Shown here piece after piece: positions 1 through 5,717 of a DNA stretch of 5,717 bases. The notes under the pieces are model-generated. The model was given only the letters and a program-made list of their open reading frames with translations. It searched no databases and was not told the DNA's origin. Origin of the DNA: an uncultured Cellvibrio sp. (GTDB lineage Bacteria; Pseudomonadota; Gammaproteobacteria; Pseudomonadales; Cellvibrionaceae). A program made the translations under genes and the position numbers. Within the stretch, counting starts at the first letter, position 1; each line of letters begins with the position of its first letter. The DNA lies in contig CAMLOU010000197.1 in assembly GCA_946481735.1 (NCBI GenBank), forward strand, positions 1-5,717. The letters run 5' to 3'.

Positions 1-2
1 AA

Positions 3-590
3 TATACTTATGCGCGGGATATGGTTTATTCGTGCGACCATTTGTTCTATTGCGAGGTAGAGTCAAGCCATACCGATGCACAAAGCTCAAGCGCTAATGG
101 CATTATCAGCCCACACTTGCTGTGCTATGCCTATTATCAAAATAAAGTCAGCACCGCACTCAACCATTATGCACACTGGCCAGCACCTATCGCCAACTTG
201 CAGCGCGTGCCTAAATACAGGGATATTGCGGGTTCAGGCCAAGGTGGCATTGTTCGATGTTATTTCTGGCACGCACCTTCTGGCAACAACGGCACTATCG
301 TCGCTACTGCCTACAATCACCTTGTGGGCTTACATAATAATCTTGGAACACCGTTTGTATTATTTGGCGATATCAATACCGAGCCGACTAACTTAATACT
401 GAAAGGTATTCCGGCCGGTAATATTGTTGCAACTGATGGAGGTACCCGAATTTCTACACGGATACTCGATTTTGCTATCACCAATGTCCCTAATCGGATA
501 TCCATTAGAAAGTATCAAAATTGTCCCGCTCAATCGATCAAGGATCAAAATGGATCAGACCATGCATTCATGTTTCTTGAAATCACCTAG
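3..590 (+). CDS. DNase I-like / CdtB-like EEP-fold phosphodiesterase, C-terminal part (5' truncated by window edge)
   Basis: The frame is open to the left edge without a stop. The first ATG, at base 21, has no convincing ribosome binding site, so I treat the gene as partial. About 196 residues are visible, against roughly 240-280 for a full DNase I-like domain. The C-terminal catalytic blocks of the endonuclease/exonuclease/phosphatase superfamily appear in order. WHAPSGNNG lies near bases 267-293 and supplies the first catalytic His. FGDINTEP, near 363-386, is the metal/phosphate-binding D-x-N block. LDFAI near 465-479 supplies the Asp. SDH at 555-563 supplies the final catalytic Asp-His pair. 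The spacing and the N-rich loop after HAPSG recall CdtB, the DNase subunit of cytolethal distending toxin. The N-terminal Glu block should lie outside the window. By family, it would be a metal-dependent nuclease or phosphatase. It converges on the secretion cassette with a 42-base gap, so it is a separate transcription unit. A toxin role is possible but unproven, and a housekeeping EEP enzyme is the alternative. Confidence 0.75.
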   Translation, partial: YTYARDMVYSCDHLFYCEVESSHTDAQSSSANGIISPHLLCYAYYQNKVSTALNHYAHWPAPIANLQRVPKYRDIAGSGQGGIVRCYFWHAPSGNNGTIVATAYNHLVGLHNNLGTPFVLFGDINTEPTNLILKGIPAGNIVATDGGTRISTRILDFAITNVPNRISIRKYQNCPAQSIKDQNGSDHAFMFLEIT

Positions 591-605
591 TACTGCATTT
601 AAACC

Positions 606-622
606 CCATACGCTTAGTATGG
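606..622. terminator. Small inverted repeat in the convergent spacer, possible weak terminator
   Basis: CCATAC at 606-611 pairs with GTATGG at 617-622 around a 5-base loop, between two convergent stop codons. Read on the minus strand, the stem is followed by GGTTTAAAT, which is only a poor T tract. Read on the plus strand there is no T tract. Its position between convergent genes fits a bidirectional terminator, but the 6-bp stem is short and could be chance. Confidence 0.3.
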
Positions 623-632
623 CGGTGACAGG

Positions 633-1493
633 TTAGGGTTCTACCGGATCAGCGGGATGAATCCTGGGCTCTGGATAATCCGTATAGATGGTGAAGCCTC
701 GCTTGATCAATTCAGCCTCTTTGGCGTATCGCTCTGTTTTCAATTGCTTGATTCGATCCGTCCATAACGCCTGCCAACGATCCCGATCCTCTCCTTCAAA
801 TTGATCTTTCGCTTTTTGTTCAGCAGTGCGAAAACCAAATGAAAGTAAATAGGCTCCTGGCTCAGACAGATTCAAGCGTTTTTTATCGCGGTAAAATTTA
901 ATGTCCAGGAAAACGCCATCTGCATAGAGCCGCCAATATTCAGAACCGATCTCCATCCACTCCGCCAAACCGGGCATGTAATCCAGAGGCAAACCATAGG
1001 CGGGCTCTTCCAGATAATATTTGAATGCTTCTTCACCGTTTAACCGGGGATGATTATAGTGAATAACAGGCTGCCATCCGGATCGCCTTAGATCTTTTAT
1101 TATTTCCATAAACTTCTGGCGGGCATCGTTATGATCAATACTACCAGAGTCATTTAATCCGGCACTTATATTCACAGTTTCCATTCCAGAAATTGGCTGG
1201 GCTTTTTCTATTCCAAGAAAGCCCAACGCGTAGGGAATATTAAAACTGCGCTCTCCATGCTCTATCTGTACTGTACCTCGTGCTTTTACGCTCCACTCAT
1301 ATTCATAGAATCTTGTTCCTGCCGGCTGCACATCAATATGCCCCTTTTCAGGGATATTGTTTCGCTGCAAAAACGACAGGCCTGGCTCGCCAATGCGCAC
1401 CTTAATATTTATATGATTCATATTATCCCCCTCTTCAATCACCCGATCACAGCCCGCCAAAACCAGCAAAATCACAATGAGTAACGTCTTCAT
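633..1493 (-). CDS. Periplasmic lipoprotein, candidate T6SS immunity protein
   Basis: I chose the ATG at 1493, which gives 286 residues. It begins with a textbook lipoprotein signal: MKT, a hydrophobic stretch (LLIVILLVL), then the lipobox LAGC with Cys15 as the lipidated residue. An in-frame ATG at 1514 would add seven residues inside the preceding gene and spoil the signal peptide. The start lies 1 base after the preceding stop and has no clear Shine-Dalgarno sequence, so translational coupling is likely. The residue after Cys is Asp (Cys15-Asp16). In the E. coli Lol rule this retains lipoproteins in the inner membrane, facing the periplasm. The mature part is soluble and rich in aromatic and charged residues, with clusters such as YYLEEPAYGLPLDYMPG (159-175) and EYWRLYADGVFLDIKFY (185-201). 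A charged, probably helical stretch covers about 222-265. I do not recognise a named domain. Its place directly after the candidate cargo gene, plus periplasmic anchoring, suggests immunity against a toxin acting in the periplasm or on membranes. That is inference. Confidence 0.8.
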   Translation of the reverse strand: MKTLLIVILLVLAGCDRVIEEGDNMNHINIKVRIGEPGLSFLQRNNIPEKGHIDVQPAGTRFYEYEWSVKARGTVQIEHGERSFNIPYALGFLGIEKAQPISGMETVNISAGLNDSGSIDHNDARQKFMEIIKDLRRSGWQPVIHYNHPRLNGEEAFKYYLEEPAYGLPLDYMPGLAEWMEIGSEYWRLYADGVFLDIKFYRDKKRLNLSEPGAYLLSFGFRTAEQKAKDQFEGEDRDRWQALWTDRIKQLKTERYAKEAELIKRGFTIYTDYPEPRIHPADPVEP

Positions 1494-1494
1494 G

Positions 1495-2517
1495 TCAATA
1501 TACCAACAGCGCATCAGCAGACGACTTCCACCCTGCTATCGTGCGCAACTCGGACAACATATATGAAGCGTTATCCGACATTAGCGAATGGAACTTTACC
1601 GCCGCTTTGTTAATCCAGCGCATACGACTCTCAAAGTTCTCAACAATCAAGTCATCAGGAGCCATTGATTTTAGTGCAGGATCATCAATTGAACACTCAT
1701 GTGAAAAAATCAATTCGTATTGCGGAGCCATCCAATGAACTAGCCACCATCTTTCTCGGGCCGTCCATTTATTAAAATCAGGATCATCGTATATCAATGG
1801 TTGCAGAACCGCTCCCTGTTCATGATCAGCAATCGCAAGCAGATGTGATAGTTGGGTTTCACGTCTCGACTCCGATGGAGCCATTCCTTCAATCTGAACC
1901 ACATACTCAAAACCTTCGATCAAATCAGCAGACGCCTCAAAATTTTTGATTTTACCTAAGGATTTTCCCGCCCAAGGTAACGCTTTGACATAAGATTTTA
2001 CCGGTTCTACCAGCCGCTCGCAGTGTCGCTTACGGATGCAGTCCATACCATTGAAAAAATGTTCAGGGTAGTGATTATAAAACCAATGGGCGGGAGCAAT
2101 GTCACCGAATAACCAGAGGTTCCCTTGGCCAAGGCCATTTGCAATGTTGTGACCGTCGACACCACCAAAAGTGACTTTGCCTAAAAAATAAGACGCATTT
2201 AACTGGAATTTATCCAGCAGACATGCCACCGTTTTACTCGCGAAGGCACCCAGTGCCATCCAATAATAGCGACCTATTTTGCCGGTATCGCCGCCCTCTT
2301 CCGTTTCCAGATAAAACCTTGCATAAGTAGCGGCGATACGTCGTGCGCGAGCAGCGTATAGGCCAATTAATTCATAGGTTCCATCACTTTGCCGGTCGGA
2401 TAAGCGCAAATAGGAAAATTGCTGCGCATAGGACCATAGTTCATTGCAAGTAATGGTTACCTGATGACTTTTTGCCGGTTCATCATTAACCGCATTGACG
2501 GGTATCGGGTCTACCAT
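1495..2517 (-). CDS. Uncharacterised protein, candidate T6SS effector (possibly DUF2515-like)
   Basis: The ATG at 2517 gives 340 residues. It follows AAGGA with about 8 bases of spacing, 5 bases after the DUF4150 stop. The frame stays open to a TTG at 2577, but that start would overlap the upstream gene by 55 bases and lacks support. There is no signal peptide, which is usual for T6SS cargo. Visible landmarks are a Tyr/Arg-rich helical region (48-70), an amphipathic to hydrophobic stretch RYYWMALGAFASKTVACLL (83-101), a Gly/Asn-rich block GGVDGHNIANGLGQGNLWLF (118-137), a following aromatic segment FGDIAPAHWFYNHYP (137-151), ADHEQGAVLQPLIYDD (230-245), and a Trp-rich WTARERWWLVHWM (251-263). 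The HEQ..LQP and YYW.ALGAF.SK patterns remind me of the DUF2515 family, but I could not verify this. No known nuclease, amidase, lipase (GxSxG) or NAD-glycohydrolase motif is evident. Gene order (PAAR-like protein, this gene, lipoprotein) supports a cargo role. It could instead be a further adaptor. Confidence 0.8.
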   Translation of the reverse strand: MVDPIPVNAVNDEPAKSHQVTITCNELWSYAQQFSYLRLSDRQSDGTYELIGLYAARARRIAATYARFYLETEEGGDTGKIGRYYWMALGAFASKTVACLLDKFQLNASYFLGKVTFGGVDGHNIANGLGQGNLWLFGDIAPAHWFYNHYPEHFFNGMDCIRKRHCERLVEPVKSYVKALPWAGKSLGKIKNFEASADLIEGFEYVVQIEGMAPSESRRETQLSHLLAIADHEQGAVLQPLIYDDPDFNKWTARERWWLVHWMAPQYELIFSHECSIDDPALKSMAPDDLIVENFESRMRWINKAAVKFHSLMSDNASYMLSELRTIAGWKSSADALLVY

Positions 2518-2522
2518 GACAC

Positions 2523-3191
2523 TTATCCTTGAGAAGTGTTTTCTTTGACACGGAACTTGCTCCATACCAGATAACAATCGATACTCTCATTCTGTTCGGT
2601 AGAACAGACAAAAGTCTTACCGTAAACGTTCGATTTACCTATTGCTTGATCCAGTTGTTCTTTTCCCCCCGCCGGAAGGGTTTTGTAATCAAGCCCCTTA
2701 ACCGGTTGACCTAACTCATCGATAAACTCAAAGCGCAGAGTATAGATAGACTCCACCTCTCCCGGCTTCAAATTATTTTCGCTGACATTGGTCGCTGCAC
2801 CCATGTTGATTCCCATGGTGTTCCGGTTGTTCATGGTGGTCATATCCATGTGACGAACCACGCCTTCACCCTCAGCCTTTACATCAAACGAGTAGCTGGT
2901 GAAATGTGTGCTTTTACCGGTAGTGCCAGAAATAATGCCGGTGGCAGTCCCCGCTTCGTCGCCAGAACATTTTGTATGGCTGGAACTGGCTATCGCTGTA
3001 GGATTGCCATCAATTAACACACTGGAAGTGGCTTGCGTGAGATCAGAAACCTGACTTATTACCGGATAAGGAATCGGCGGTGTCGCTGCGCCAACCGGTG
3101 TTTTACACACGTCTGGTGCGGTAAAAATGGATTTATCTCCGCTGCCCTTGTGACTGAAATTTCGAGTATTCGCAAGTACGCTACGCGTCAT
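2523..3191 (-). CDS. DUF4150 PAAR-like protein, T6SS spike tip, with C-terminal extension
   Basis: The gene encodes 222 residues. Its ATG at 3191 is preceded by a strong GGAGG four bases upstream. Residues about 14-120 carry the DUF4150 signature: KGSGDKS, then PDVCKTPVGAATPPIPYP (26-43), VLIDGNPTAIASSSHTKCSGDEAGTATG in register (58-85), SGTTGK (88-93), and SFDVKAEGEGVVRHMDMTTMNN towards 101-122. DUF4150 proteins are PAAR-like caps that sharpen the VgrG spike of the T6SS and connect it to effectors. Cys29, His72 and Cys75 are candidate metal ligands by analogy with PAAR proteins; this is not shown. Residues about 146-216 form a second region, beginning YTLRFEFIDELGQPVKGLDY (150-169). It resembles the transthyretin-like beta domains found at the ends of VgrG and PAAR proteins, which recruit cargo. 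The protein is too short to hold a large fused toxin, so the separate downstream gene is the likely cargo. It lies 9 bases after the thiolase-fold gene, in the same operon. Confidence 0.9.
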   Translation of the reverse strand: MTRSVLANTRNFSHKGSGDKSIFTAPDVCKTPVGAATPPIPYPVISQVSDLTQATSSVLIDGNPTAIASSSHTKCSGDEAGTATGIISGTTGKSTHFTSYSFDVKAEGEGVVRHMDMTTMNNRNTMGINMGAATNVSENNLKPGEVESIYTLRFEFIDELGQPVKGLDYKTLPAGGKEQLDQAIGKSNVYGKTFVCSTEQNESIDCYLVWSKFRVKENTSQG

Positions 3192-3200
3192 AATACCTCC
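3192..3200 (-). promoter_or_regulatory. Strong ribosome binding site for the DUF4150 gene
   Basis: The nine bases between the thiolase-fold stop and the DUF4150 ATG read GGAGGTATT on the minus strand. This is a near-perfect Shine-Dalgarno sequence with 4-base spacing from GGAGG. It is clearly stronger than the sites before the other genes in the operon, so the spike-tip protein may be made in greater amount than its accessory proteins. Confidence 0.75.
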
Positions 3201-4232
3201 TTAAATAGCTGACAAGGCAATGGCACCGCGCAATCCTCCGTCGGAGGACGCTGTGACCAGGGTCGGGCCGGTTTGTTGGTTAATGTCCACGCTGGCAAAC
3301 GCGATGGCGGTAGCAACGGACGCCGCCCCAACATCACCGAAAAATTCTGCTGGTCGAATAATGGGGCACCCATTGACCAATCGTTTTTGATTGCGCAACA
3401 CCGCAATCGACATTTCTTTTGTGTAATGGGATTCGCCATTTTCGGCTGAAAAAATCCTGCTCACCGGTGCTTGTACCCGGACTATTGATGTCGTTACAGC
3501 GGTGGACAAGGTTTCAGCCGTGTAAGGTTCATCACCAAGGATATGACCACTTTCATATGCCAAACCCGGTCGATGCAATGTCATCATCGGCTTACACCTA
3601 TTCGTGCGGCTTTTAGGTGATGCGAGAAGCAAGCATGCAGCGGCCTCTCCGGGAACAAAACCATCAGCCGTTTTATCGCTAGCTAAACGTTGACTGTCTT
3701 CCAGCAATCCAAGTGTGCGCACATCGTAAAAGGTATCGACTCCCGCGACCAGGACGTAGTCCACATCGTGATTCTCAAAACAGGTAAATGCTGCTGTAAG
3801 CGCCTCGAACACTCCAGCGCGCCCTCTGCCAACATAGCGACTCTTCTGGTAATCGAGTTTTAGTCCCGTCGTCTTAACGAGATAATTAATGAAAGCTTGA
3901 TTCACTCCGCCACCGGCGTAGTAGGGTTCCGGCCCAGCCAGAAAAAATGGTAAAGCAATATCGGGTAATCGCGGCTTGAGATCCAGAAGTGCGAAACTCG
4001 TGAGTTTCAACAAACGGATTTGCGCCGGACTCAATCCTGGCAACAGTGCGGGTGTACGCACAGCAAGTGCGCCTTCAGGAACTGGAGAAAACTGAAGTGA
4101 ATGATCATCTGCGCCAGGTAGATGACATAGTTGGTAACTGTTAAGTCCCGCCTCTATTGCGGTCTTTACCATCGCCGGTGTTGCGCCAAGCGGCGTCAGC
4201 AGGCTCACATCCAGGAGACACAACTCATTCAT
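3201..4232 (-). CDS. Thiolase/beta-ketoacyl-synthase-fold protein, probably non-catalytic T6SS accessory
   Basis: The gene encodes 343 residues, shorter than the roughly 400-residue FabF-type enzymes. The start ATG at 4232 overlaps the upstream stop as ATGAATGA, so translation is coupled. The fold is recognisable from DGFVPGEAAACLLL (190-203), which matches the ketosynthase DGFVxGEGA block, from the core VLVAGVDTF (160-168), and from the terminal glycine-rich SSDGGLRGAIAL (329-340). The catalytic triad looks lost. The nucleophile elbow region reads YVGRGRAGVFEALTAA (133-148) with no Cys. The HGTGT-like motif appears as ENGESHY (264-270). The GHxxGAAG motif appears as FGDVGAAS (298-305), with Asp in place of His. 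Thiolase-like proteins are known beside vgrG/PAAR effector genes, for example in the Pseudomonas vgrG1b region, where they are thought to be accessory or adaptor factors. A fatty-acid synthesis role is unlikely here. The fold assignment is firm and the function is inferred. Confidence 0.85.
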   Translation of the reverse strand: MNELCLLDVSLLTPLGATPAMVKTAIEAGLNSYQLCHLPGADDHSLQFSPVPEGALAVRTPALLPGLSPAQIRLLKLTSFALLDLKPRLPDIALPFFLAGPEPYYAGGGVNQAFINYLVKTTGLKLDYQKSRYVGRGRAGVFEALTAAFTCFENHDVDYVLVAGVDTFYDVRTLGLLEDSQRLASDKTADGFVPGEAAACLLLASPKSRTNRCKPMMTLHRPGLAYESGHILGDEPYTAETLSTAVTTSIVRVQAPVSRIFSAENGESHYTKEMSIAVLRNQKRLVNGCPIIRPAEFFGDVGAASVATAIAFASVDINQQTGPTLVTASSDGGLRGAIALSAI

Positions 4233-5460
4233 ACAATGTCACACCTGGCTGTTTGACATTCGGATAAACCCGCTGGTGATGCGCCAGCGCCAACTCAAGA
4301 GCAGCAGCTTGACGCTGCCCCTGCAAACCCTCTCGCAACCAATGTTCTACGTCGGAAGATGAGGATAATGGCTGCCCCATAAAATAACCTTGCCCGTTAA
4401 TAAAACGATGCTTGTTCCGGGACCAATACTGTTTAAACATGCCAACGTTCGGATACTTCAATTGCGAGTAGCCTTCGGGCGCGTCTATCGCAAAGTCATC
4501 ATCCCGTTCAGCATCATACGGAAGAATCCAGGCATCATGCGCGAGATCCACACCGGTCACGATTGCAAACGCGTAGCCAGCCAGCGGTGCCAATGCTGGT
4601 TCAGTCATGCGACTCAACAGCCACTCGATACCACCAGGATCGCCCAGCGCGGCGAGCGCGAGAATCCCTTGGGTTTGCTGTCCAGGCGCTGCTGTCAAGC
4701 TGTTAATCCATGATCGGGCCACAGAATTCCGGCAACGCATAGTCAGTTGAATCGCCCGTAATTGATATTCACCCGGTTGCAACACGAAGGGCTCAATATC
4801 CTTTATCGCTGCACTGTCTCCCAGCAGTAGCCGGGTTGTGTTGATCCAAAAACAGATGTCTTCGTCATCGGATTTTCCGCGCTCATTGATGATCGACAGC
4901 AAGTCTCTGCGCTTCAATTCGCCAGCAAGGCGGAGCGCTCTGGCATACAAACGAGTTGATGTGTCACCGTTAGTTAAAATGTCGGTCAGGTGATGGATTG
5001 GATCAAGACGGCGGAGACTACAAACACATGTTGCCACATAGCGAAGCCACAGGTCGCGACTTTCCATCCACCCGCGCAACAGGCTGTGAATCTTTTCATC
5101 CGGCAACCATGCACAGGCAGACACGAGGCCAGAGAACGCAAAGGAATGCCTTTCTCCTAAAACAAGAACCTGATTAATCTTGTCATCGTCACACAGGTGA
5201 AACGCGAGAACAGCAAGAACAAACAGTTCACCGCTCCCACCATCATCCATAGCCGCACGAGCGATGTCCCATGCATGATCTGGAGCCAGAAGCAATCCGC
5301 GCAAGTGCTTTACCATGCGCAGCTCCAATTTACGAATAAACACCGGTGTTTGAGTTACTTGATTAACCGCCAGTGCACGCTGACTCCATAACAACGATGC
5401 TTCACTTGCATGCTGTTCTATCAGGTGACCAAATAAGCGGGTTTTGTCGATCAACAACAT
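4225..5460 (-). CDS. TIGR02270-family HEAT-repeat-like T6SS-associated protein
   Basis: Starting from the ATG at 5460 gives 411 residues. The N-terminal block LIEQHASEASLLWSQRALAV (13-32) and the region LELRMVKHLRGLLLA (45-59) match the family's characteristic HxEEAAFLW and DxRLxAHLDGL segments. The C-terminal block QGYFMGQPL with WLREGLQGQRQAAALELAL (374-392) matches the family's ending. Between them lie repeated short helical pairs with Ala/Leu-rich spacing, including a GILALAALGDPGGIEWLL unit (265-282), as in HEAT-like repeats. Family members are cytoplasmic, of unknown biochemical function, and found in VgrG/PAAR neighbourhoods. A scaffold or loading role is inferred. The gene overlaps the following ketosynthase-fold gene by 8 bases. 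The start is uncertain: the ATG lacks a clear Shine-Dalgarno sequence, while an in-frame TTG at 5505 follows AGGA at short spacing and would add 15 residues. The ATG fits the family's usual N-terminus. Confidence 0.85.
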   Translation of the reverse strand: MLLIDKTRLFGHLIEQHASEASLLWSQRALAVNQVTQTPVFIRKLELRMVKHLRGLLLAPDHAWDIARAAMDDGGSGELFVLAVLAFHLCDDDKINQVLVLGERHSFAFSGLVSACAWLPDEKIHSLLRGWMESRDLWLRYVATCVCSLRRLDPIHHLTDILTNGDTSTRLYARALRLAGELKRRDLLSIINERGKSDDEDICFWINTTRLLLGDSAAIKDIEPFVLQPGEYQLRAIQLTMRCRNSVARSWINSLTAAPGQQTQGILALAALGDPGGIEWLLSRMTEPALAPLAGYAFAIVTGVDLAHDAWILPYDAERDDDFAIDAPEGYSQLKYPNVGMFKQYWSRNKHRFINGQGYFMGQPLSSSSDVEHWLREGLQGQRQAAALELALAHHQRVYPNVKQPGVTLYE

Positions 5461-5717
5461 GGAACAGTACAAATACCTGGTTGAATTGGGAAATACTGGA
5501 AGCAACAGATCCTATCACTTGGGCGCCAAAAAATCTGTTAATTATTTCGCCCGGCTTGTAAGATTTAATGTTTATTTTCATGACAAACCTGTATCAATCA
5601 GGGAAAATTTCCAGCGCTAAGAAATGGCTAATCTTACATATAAGAAACGCTCAATCTGGATAATCAGGCAATAATGTCGGAGTTATGTATTACATCCCAA
5701 TGCCATCTCTGTAACAG
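5461..5717 (-). other. Leader region of the operon, mostly non-coding
   Basis: This AT-rich stretch lies upstream of the first gene of the cassette. It holds a 59-codon minus-strand frame from an ATG at 5581 (AGG six bases upstream) to a TGA at 5402, overlapping the start of the TIGR02270 gene in another frame. Its product, beginning MKINIKSYKPGEIINRFFG, is not recognised. All three minus frames entering from the right edge close within about 55 bases, at stops near 5691, 5685 and 5664. At most, the last few codons of an upstream gene are present. I see no convincing -35/-10 promoter pair or terminator here. Confidence 0.4.

Noticed and set aside
76..396. 106-codon plus-strand frame inside the EEP nuclease gene
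   Set aside because: The alternative frame has no motifs, while the main frame has four ordered catalytic blocks.
1494..1514. Longer start (ATG at 1514) for the lipoprotein
   Set aside because: It would put seven residues, including Trp and Asp, ahead of a perfect lipoprotein signal peptide and overlap the previous gene.
2518..2577. Longer start (TTG at 2577) for the 340-residue candidate effector
   Set aside because: It overlaps the DUF4150 coding region by 55 bases, whereas the ATG at 2517 has a well-spaced AAGGA and a 5-base intergenic gap typical of this operon.
3188..3439. 83-codon minus-strand frame overlapping the ketosynthase-fold gene
   Set aside because: It lies within a gene with clear family motifs, in another frame, and its product has no recognisable features. 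It is an antisense or off-frame shadow.
4390..4713. 107-codon plus-strand frame opposite the TIGR02270 gene
   Set aside because: It is antisense to a gene with matching N- and C-terminal family signatures, and its product is rich in Arg and Cys without any domain pattern.
5582..5717. Possible promoter, such as TTGATA near the minus-strand ATG at 5581
   Set aside because: No -10 element at proper spacing scores well, and the match could be chance in AT-rich sequence.
1..5717. CRISPR arrays, tRNA or rRNA genes, insertion sequences, long direct repeats
   Set aside because: I read for repeated units, cloverleaf-like segments and transposase motifs and saw none. The window is almost fully coding.

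Overview
The window carries a tight minus-strand operon that I read as a type VI secretion system (T6SS) spike and cargo cassette. The 3' end of a separate plus-strand gene for a DNase I-like or CdtB-like phosphodiesterase converges on it. The protein families and the mixed base composition suggest a Gram-negative gammaproteobacterium. I cannot name the genus from sequence alone.

Layout, left to right. Bases 3-590 (+) hold the C-terminal part of an endonuclease/exonuclease/phosphatase (EEP) fold protein whose beginning lies outside the window. Bases 591-632 are a short convergent spacer with one small inverted repeat. From 633 to 5460 everything is on the minus strand. In transcription order the genes are: a TIGR02270-family HEAT-like protein (5460-4225), a thiolase/beta-ketoacyl-synthase-fold protein with degenerate catalytic motifs (4232-3201), a DUF4150 PAAR-like spike-tip protein (3191-2523), a 340-residue protein of uncertain family that sits where an effector is expected (2517-1495), and a lipoprotein that sits where an immunity protein is expected (1493-633). 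Bases 5461-5717 are a mostly non-coding leader with one doubtful 59-codon frame. Any upstream gene, possibly vgrG, lies beyond the right edge.

The five minus-strand genes are separated by -8, +9, +5 and +1 bases, so they are very probably co-transcribed and partly translationally coupled. The working model has three parts. The DUF4150 protein caps a VgrG trimer. The TIGR02270 and thiolase-fold proteins act as accessory factors that load or fold the spike and cargo. The 340-residue protein is the delivered cargo, and the lipoprotein protects the producer in the periplasm. The family assignments of TIGR02270, the thiolase fold and DUF4150 come from recognised sequence motifs. The effector and immunity roles are inferred from gene order and the lipoprotein signal. 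The most interesting parts are the unassigned effector/immunity pair, the apparently dead ketosynthase kept in a secretion operon, and the CdtB-like nuclease fragment next to the cassette.
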